Positions 60,053-64,000 of a stretch of 64,000 nucleotides of DNA are shown piece after piece. Below the pieces are notes generated by a model. That model did not search any database, was not told the DNA's origin, and worked only from the letters and a program-made list of their open reading frames with translations. The DNA lies in contig NZ_BJVJ01000029.1 in NCBI RefSeq assembly GCF_007989085.1, positions 1-64,000 on the forward strand. Reading direction: 5' to 3'. The translations under genes and the position numbers were made by a program. The stretch comes from Pseudonocardia sulfidoxydans NBRC 16205. Its GTDB lineage: Bacteria; Actinomycetota; Actinomycetes; Mycobacteriales; Pseudonocardiaceae. Within the stretch, counting starts at the first letter, position 1; every line of letters starts with the position of its first letter.

Positions 60053-60931
60053 ATGCCCGAGCTGCGCTTCGACGTCGTCGACGTGTTCACCGACCGGCCC
60101 TACGCGGGCAACCCGTTGGCCGTCGTGCACGGCGCCGCCGAGGCCGGGCTGACCGGTGCACAGATGCAGGCGATCGCGGCCGAGTTCGGGTTGTCGGAGA
60201 CGACGTTCACGCTGCCGCCGACGAAGCCGGGCGCCGACTACCGGGTCCGCATCTTCACCCCGGCCGTCGAGCTGCCGTTCGCGGGCCACCCGAGCGTGGG
60301 GACGGCGTGGGTGCTGGCGCGTGACGGGGTGATCGGGGCGGGCGACGTCGTGCAGGAGTGCGGCGCGGGGCTGCTTCCGGTCCGCGTCGAGGCGGCGGGG
60401 GCGACGGTGTCGGGCGGGCACCCGGCGCCGGGTCCGTCGGCCGCGGCCGACGAGCTGGCCGCGGCGGTCGGGCTCACCGAGGCCGATCTCGACGAGCGGG
60501 TGCGGGCCGGGTCGGCGACGGCGGGGGTGCCCTACGTCGTGCTCCCGGTGCGTGCCGACGCGGTCGCCCGCGCGGTGTGCGACCACGCCGAGGTCACGGC
60601 CCTGACGGCCGGCATGACGGGGCTGGTCGTGGTGTCGGTGGGCGAGGTTCCGGTGCGGCACGTGCACCTGCGGATGTTCGCGCCCGGTGCGGGTGTGGTG
60701 GAGGACCCGGCGACGGGGTCGGCGGCCGTCGCGCTGGCGGTGTTCCTCGTCGACCGCGGGATGCTCCCCGGCGACGGCGGCTCGGCGTTCACGATCGACC
60801 AGGGCGCGGAGATCGGGCGTCCGTCACGGCTGCACGTGACGGTCGAGGCGACGGACGGCAAGGCGGTGTCGACGACGGTCGGGGGCGGCGTCGCGGCCGT
60901 CTCCTCAGGGGTGCTCTCGGCGCTGCCGTGA
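60053..60931 (+). CDS. PhzF-family isomerase
   Basis: A 292-residue PhzF-fold protein: VDVFTDRPYAGNPLAVVHGA, AEFGLSETTFTLPP with the catalytic Glu, RIFTPAVELPFAGHPSVGTA and the second-lobe match EDPATGSAAVALAVFLV. Family members isomerise or epimerise small acids; only those in phenazine clusters act in phenazine synthesis, and no such genes are near. TAGGGT ends 6 nt before the ATG. Divergent from the CBS gene. Confidence 0.92.
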   Translation: MPELRFDVVDVFTDRPYAGNPLAVVHGAAEAGLTGAQMQAIAAEFGLSETTFTLPPTKPGADYRVRIFTPAVELPFAGHPSVGTAWVLARDGVIGAGDVVQECGAGLLPVRVEAAGATVSGGHPAPGPSAAADELAAAVGLTEADLDERVRAGSATAGVPYVVLPVRADAVARAVCDHAEVTALTAGMTGLVVVSVGEVPVRHVHLRMFAPGAGVVEDPATGSAAVALAVFLVDRGMLPGDGGSAFTIDQGAEIGRPSRLHVTVEATDGKAVSTTVGGGVAAVSSGVLSALP

Positions 60932-61052
60932 GCCGCGAACAGGGCTTTCACCTGTGGTGGGTGAGAAACCAATCACCTATGAAGGGTGTTCTCGGCGGTT
61001 GCGTGCCAGCATCGACCCAGCTGTCCGCGTCGACCCAACGAGGAGTCCGTCA

Positions 61053-62012
61053 GTGAGCACCCGCAACCGTGCCCGCCGTTCCTGTCTGGCGGTGCCGGGC
61101 TCGAGCCAGAAGTTCATCGACAAGGCTCGGACGCTGCCCGCCGACCAGGTGTTCCTCGACCTCGAGGACGCGTGCGCGCCCCTGGCCAAGCCCGGCGCCC
61201 GCAAGACGATCGTCGCCGCCCTCAACGAGGGAGGCTGGGGCGAGCGCATCCGCGTCGTGCGCGTCAACGACTGGACCACCGAGTGGACCTACCGGGACGT
61301 GACGGAGGTCGTCGAAGGCGCGGGCGCCAACCTCGACGCGATCATGCTGCCCAAGGTGCAGACGGCCGAGCAGGTCGTCGCACTCGACCTGCTGCTCACC
61401 CAGATCGAGAAGTCCATGGGCTACGAGGTCGGGAAGATCGGCATCGAGGCGCAGATCGAGAACGCGCTGGGCCTGACCAACGTCAACGCCATCGCCGCCG
61501 CGTCGCCCCGCGTGGAGACGATCATCTTCGGCCCGGCCGACTTCATGGCGTCGATCAACATGAAGTCCCTGGTCGTGGGCGAGCAGCCGCCCGGCTACGA
61601 CGTGGGCGACGCCTACCACCACATCCTGATGAGCATCCTGATGGCGGCGCGCGCCCACGAGAAGCTCGCCATCGACGGCCCGTACCTGCAGATCAAGGAC
61701 GTCGACGGGTTCCGCCGCGTCGCCGGCCGCAGCGCCGCGCTGGGCTTCGACGGCAAGTGGGTCCTGCACCCCGGCCAGATCGACGCCGCCAACGAGACCT
61801 TCAGCCCGTTGCAGAGCGACTACGACCACGCCGAGAACATCCTCGACGCCTACGACTGGTACACCTCCGAGGCCGGTGGCAAGCGGGGCGCGGCGATGAT
61901 CGGCGACGAGATGATCGACGAGGCCAGCCGCAAGATGGCGCTGGTGATCTCGGGCAAGGGCCGGGCCGCCGGCATGGAGCGCACCGACCGGTGGACCCCG
62001 CCGGAGGCGTGA
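61053..62012 (+). CDS. CitE-like CoA-ester lyase (HpcH/HpaI fold)
   Basis: A 319-residue TIM-barrel lyase: RSCLAVPGSSQKFIDKARTL, DQVFLDLEDACAPLAK (metal-binding acid), MLPKVQTAEQV, then IEAQIENALGLTNVNAIAAA and FGPADFMASINM, typical of malyl-/citramalyl-CoA lyases. The product length and KWVLHPGQIDAANETFSP agree. It probably splits a beta-hydroxyacyl-CoA to acetyl-CoA or glyoxylate and propionyl-/acetyl-CoA. GTG 61053 follows GAGGA. The acyl-CoA dehydrogenase gene 43 bp downstream is a likely pathway partner. Confidence 0.88.
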   Translation: MSTRNRARRSCLAVPGSSQKFIDKARTLPADQVFLDLEDACAPLAKPGARKTIVAALNEGGWGERIRVVRVNDWTTEWTYRDVTEVVEGAGANLDAIMLPKVQTAEQVVALDLLLTQIEKSMGYEVGKIGIEAQIENALGLTNVNAIAAASPRVETIIFGPADFMASINMKSLVVGEQPPGYDVGDAYHHILMSILMAARAHEKLAIDGPYLQIKDVDGFRRVAGRSAALGFDGKWVLHPGQIDAANETFSPLQSDYDHAENILDAYDWYTSEAGGKRGAAMIGDEMIDEASRKMALVISGKGRAAGMERTDRWTPPEA

Positions 62013-62055
62013 GCCCCCTCGTCCGCCCCCACCTTCGCAACCCCAGGAGCACCGC

Positions 62056-63249
62056 ATGGCACGGCTTGCCCAGACGGCCGGTCTGACCGAAGTCCAGCAG
62101 GAGATCCTGTCCACGGTCCGGACGTTCGTCGACAAGGAGATCATCCCGCACGCCACCGCGCTGGAGCACGCGGACACCTACCCGCAGGACATCGTCGACG
62201 GGATGAAGGAGATGGGCCTGTTCGGGCTCACCATCCCCGAGGAGTTCGGTGGCCTGGGCGAGTCGCTGCTGACCTACGCGCTGGTGGTGGAGCAGATCGC
62301 GCGCGGATGGATGAGCGTCTCCGGCGTCATCAACACCCACTTCATCGTCGCCTACATGCTCACCCAGCACGGCACCGACGAGCAGAAGCAGCGGCTGCTG
62401 CCGCAGATGGCCGCCGGTGAGGTGCGCGGAGCGTTCTCGATGTCGGAGCCCGACCTCGGCTCCGACGTCGCCGCGATCAAGACGAAGGCCGTGCGCGACG
62501 GCGACGACTACGTCATCGACGGCGCGAAGATGTGGCTGACCAACGGCGGCACGTCGAACCTGATCGCCCTGCTGGTCAGGACGGACGAGGGCAAGCCGAA
62601 GGCGCACCAGAACCTGACGGCGTTCCTCGTCGAGAAGCCGACCGGCTACGGCGAGGTCGCGCCCGGGCTCACCATCCCGGGGAAGATCGACAAGATGGGG
62701 TACAAGGGCGTCGACACCACGGAGGCGGTGTTCGACGGCTACCGCATCCCGGCGTCGGCGATCCTCGGCGGGGAGACGGGCAAGGGCTTCTCGCAGATGA
62801 TGGACGGGGTCGAGGTCGGCCGCGTCAACGTCGCGGCGCGGGCGTGCGGCATCTCGATCCGGGCCTTCGAGCTCGCGGTCGAGTACGCCCAGCAGCGCAG
62901 CACGTTCGGCAAGCCGATCGCCGAGCACCAGGCCATCGCGTTCAAGCTGGCCGAGATGGGCACCAAGGTCGAGGCCGCGCACCACATGATGGTCAACGCG
63001 GCGCGGCTCAAGGACGCGGGCACGCGCAACGACGTCGAGGCCGGCATGGCCAAGCTGATCGCGTCGGAGTACTGCGCCGAGGTCACCCAGGAGTCGTTCC
63101 GCATCCACGGCGGCTACGGCTACTCCAAGGAGTACGAGATCGAGCGGCTGATGCGCGAGGCGCCGTTCCTGCTGATCGGGGAGGGCACCTCGGAGATCCA
63201 GAAGACGATCATCTCGCGCGGCCTGCTGCGCGAGTACAGGTCGCGCTGA
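62056..63249 (+). CDS. Acyl-CoA dehydrogenase
   Basis: A 397-residue FAD-dependent dehydrogenase: GLFGLTIPEEFGGLGESLLT, AFSMSEPDLGSDVAAIKTKA (signature 1), QRSTFGKPIAEHQAIAFKLA, and IHGGYGYSKEYEIERLMREA, then GEGTSEIQ with the catalytic glutamate. It introduces a double bond into an acyl-CoA and passes electrons to ETF. Paired with the CitE-like lyase; together they suggest breakdown of a short, possibly branched, dicarboxylyl- or acyl-CoA. ATG 62056 follows AGGAGCACC. Confidence 0.94.
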   Translation: MARLAQTAGLTEVQQEILSTVRTFVDKEIIPHATALEHADTYPQDIVDGMKEMGLFGLTIPEEFGGLGESLLTYALVVEQIARGWMSVSGVINTHFIVAYMLTQHGTDEQKQRLLPQMAAGEVRGAFSMSEPDLGSDVAAIKTKAVRDGDDYVIDGAKMWLTNGGTSNLIALLVRTDEGKPKAHQNLTAFLVEKPTGYGEVAPGLTIPGKIDKMGYKGVDTTEAVFDGYRIPASAILGGETGKGFSQMMDGVEVGRVNVAARACGISIRAFELAVEYAQQRSTFGKPIAEHQAIAFKLAEMGTKVEAAHHMMVNAARLKDAGTRNDVEAGMAKLIASEYCAEVTQESFRIHGGYGYSKEYEIERLMREAPFLLIGEGTSEIQKTIISRGLLREYRSR

Positions 63250-63828
63250 CCTCCGGCGCCGGGGCGGAGTCGCCCGGCCCGGCGTCGCACACCCTGCAGG
63301 TCCGCCGCACCCCGTGCAGCGTGTGCGGCACCTACGCAAGGTGTGCGGCGCGTCGAGGTCGGACCGCCGCGCGGGTTCCGCCGGTGCGTGGCGGCCGGTC
63401 GACGCGGCGACGTAGGACGTGCGCGACGTCGCCGGTCAGCTGCTGACGCCGAACGCACCCAGCGGCTCCCGCGCGGCAGGGGAGCCTGCCCGGCCGGGTG
63501 CGCTCGGCCGTCGAGATCGTCGCGCGGTTCGTACGGCCGGCGCGTGGGCTGTAGGTGAGGCGCCGCCCGCGGAACCCGCGCGCCGCCGGAACTCAAGCAC
63601 TGCCTGGAGCCCATGCGGCGGGGTGCAGCGCATCGAAATTTCGATCGGCGCGTGGGTTCTGGGCGCGGGCTGTGGGCTGTGGGCAGCGCGACGATCGCGA
63701 AACCCGCGTAGCGACCACGAAATCAGCGGGCGCAGCGCAACCACGCGGTGCGGTCACACACGATGCCGAACTGCCGTGCGGCGGGACCGCCCGCCCGCCG
63801 GCTGTGCCGGGACCGGTGCGGTGGGCAC
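63250..63828. other. Intergenic region with hairpin and palindrome
   Basis: About 580 bp. A hairpin GCCGCAC/GTGCGGC (63304-63310, 63323-63329) lies 55 bp after the dehydrogenase stop and may end that operon; GTGTGCGGC is repeated at 63321 and 63341. A perfect 14-bp palindrome ATCGAAATTTCGAT sits at 63632-63645 in the only AT-rich patch. Open frames here are Arg-rich shadows; no gene is supported. Confidence 0.5.
63304..63329. terminator. Hairpin after the acyl-CoA dehydrogenase gene
   Basis: Seven-base arms GCCGCAC and GTGCGGC around a 12-nt loop, the first stable stem-loop behind the operon. Confidence 0.35.
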
Positions 63829-64000
63829 TCAGCCCTCTCCTGCCCCGAACCGCCGGATCCGGCCGCTGCCGCCGCAGCGGGAGCACAGCCGGAACGACTT
63901 CGTGTAGATCGCGCCGTAGCTGCGCGGGCTGCTTTTGCACGTCGGGCAGTGCTTGAACGGGTGCAGGATCACCGAGAGCCCGTAGCCGCCGCCCGCGAGG
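63829..64000 (-). CDS. Partial zinc-finger protein (5' end outside window)
   Basis: The frame is open from the right edge to a TGA at 63829-63831. The visible C-terminal 56 residues read LAGGGYGLSVILHPFKHCPT, then CKSSPRSYGAIYTKSFRLCS and RCGGSGRIRRFGAGEG. Two Cys pairs (CPTC and CSRC) make a zinc knuckle, and the preceding hydrophobic part may end a membrane helix. I recall short membrane proteins with such a tail in actinobacterial integrative elements, but cannot assign a function. Confidence 0.7.
   Translation of the reverse strand, partial: LAGGGYGLSVILHPFKHCPTCKSSPRSYGAIYTKSFRLCSRCGGSGRIRRFGAGEG

Noticed and set aside
60053..60931. Phenazine biosynthesis role for the PhzF-like gene
   Set aside because: No other phz genes nearby; the family name alone does not support it.
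1..64000. tRNA or rRNA genes
   Set aside because: Looked for in the larger intergenic gaps; no cloverleaf with a T-loop GTTCGA motif or rRNA-like sequence was found by eye.

Overview
The window is very GC-rich actinobacterial DNA with a dense, mostly one-gene-wide layout and strong third-codon GC bias. mshB (mycothiol biosynthesis), the DAP pathway, the glgM/glgC alpha-glucan genes, gpgS, lpqW and the sigE-rseA-htrA-tatB block point to the mycolata/Pseudonocardiaceae side of the Actinobacteria. A Pseudonocardia-like genome is my best guess; this is inference, since no rRNA or tRNA gene was seen.

Layout. (1) Bases 1-8.3 kb look accessory. A conjugation-type group on the minus strand (secreted protein cut by the window edge, MinD/ParA-like ATPase, TcpC-like protein) faces a plus-strand trio: an HTH regulator, a seven-helix membrane protein and an ImmA/IrrE-type metallopeptidase. 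A large Ser/Gly-repeat membrane protein and a small secreted protein follow. (2) 8.6-18.0 kb holds an S1-domain mini-protein, DAHP synthase preceded by a Tyr-Trp-Phe leader peptide, a pterin dehydratase, an ABC exporter with an RseB/LolA-like secreted protein, a divergent OmpR-type two-component system, a START-like/Nudix fusion and an AbiEi-like protein. (3) 18.1-50.8 kb follows, with insertions, the gene order I remember from Mycobacterium tuberculosis Rv1165-Rv1224: typA, lpqW, mshB, fdxC, aminotransferase, dapD/dapE, LOG, folP2, gpgS, DivIVA-like, tag, DUF3117, glgM/glgC, methyltransferase, sigE, rseA, htrA, tatB. An oligopeptide ABC operon (22.5-28.3 kb) interrupts it. (4) 51.0-55.3 kb is an inserted catabolic island (amidase, DUF3830, two Asp/Glu-racemase-fold enzymes, GntR regulator) with two matching GntR-type operators. 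(5) From 55.4 kb come an AEC carrier, mrp, MarR, DUF1003 and an MgtE-N/CBS protein (again mycobacterial order), then PhzF, a CitE-like lyase, an acyl-CoA dehydrogenase and a partial zinc-finger gene at the right edge.

How the parts connect. GlgC makes ADP-glucose for GlgM (GlgE-type alpha-glucan route). GpgS starts methylglucose lipopolysaccharide synthesis. DapC, DapD and DapE together cover three steps of diaminopimelate synthesis. SigE, its zinc-type anti-sigma factor, HtrA and TatB form an envelope-stress block. Its upstream DNA carries direct repeats of TTCTCAG, the reverse complement of the CTGAGAA repeats in front of the two-component system at 14.0 kb, which suggests a shared regulator.

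Non-coding highlights: a putative aromatic-amino-acid attenuator, a 24-codon leader ORF overlapping the glgC start, many start codons lying 5-8 nt behind a TANNNT hexamer (leaderless transcripts), two families of conserved intergenic palindromes, a 46-bp perfect palindrome, and a 167-bp MITE-like element with 17-bp terminal inverted repeats between glgC and its convergent neighbour.
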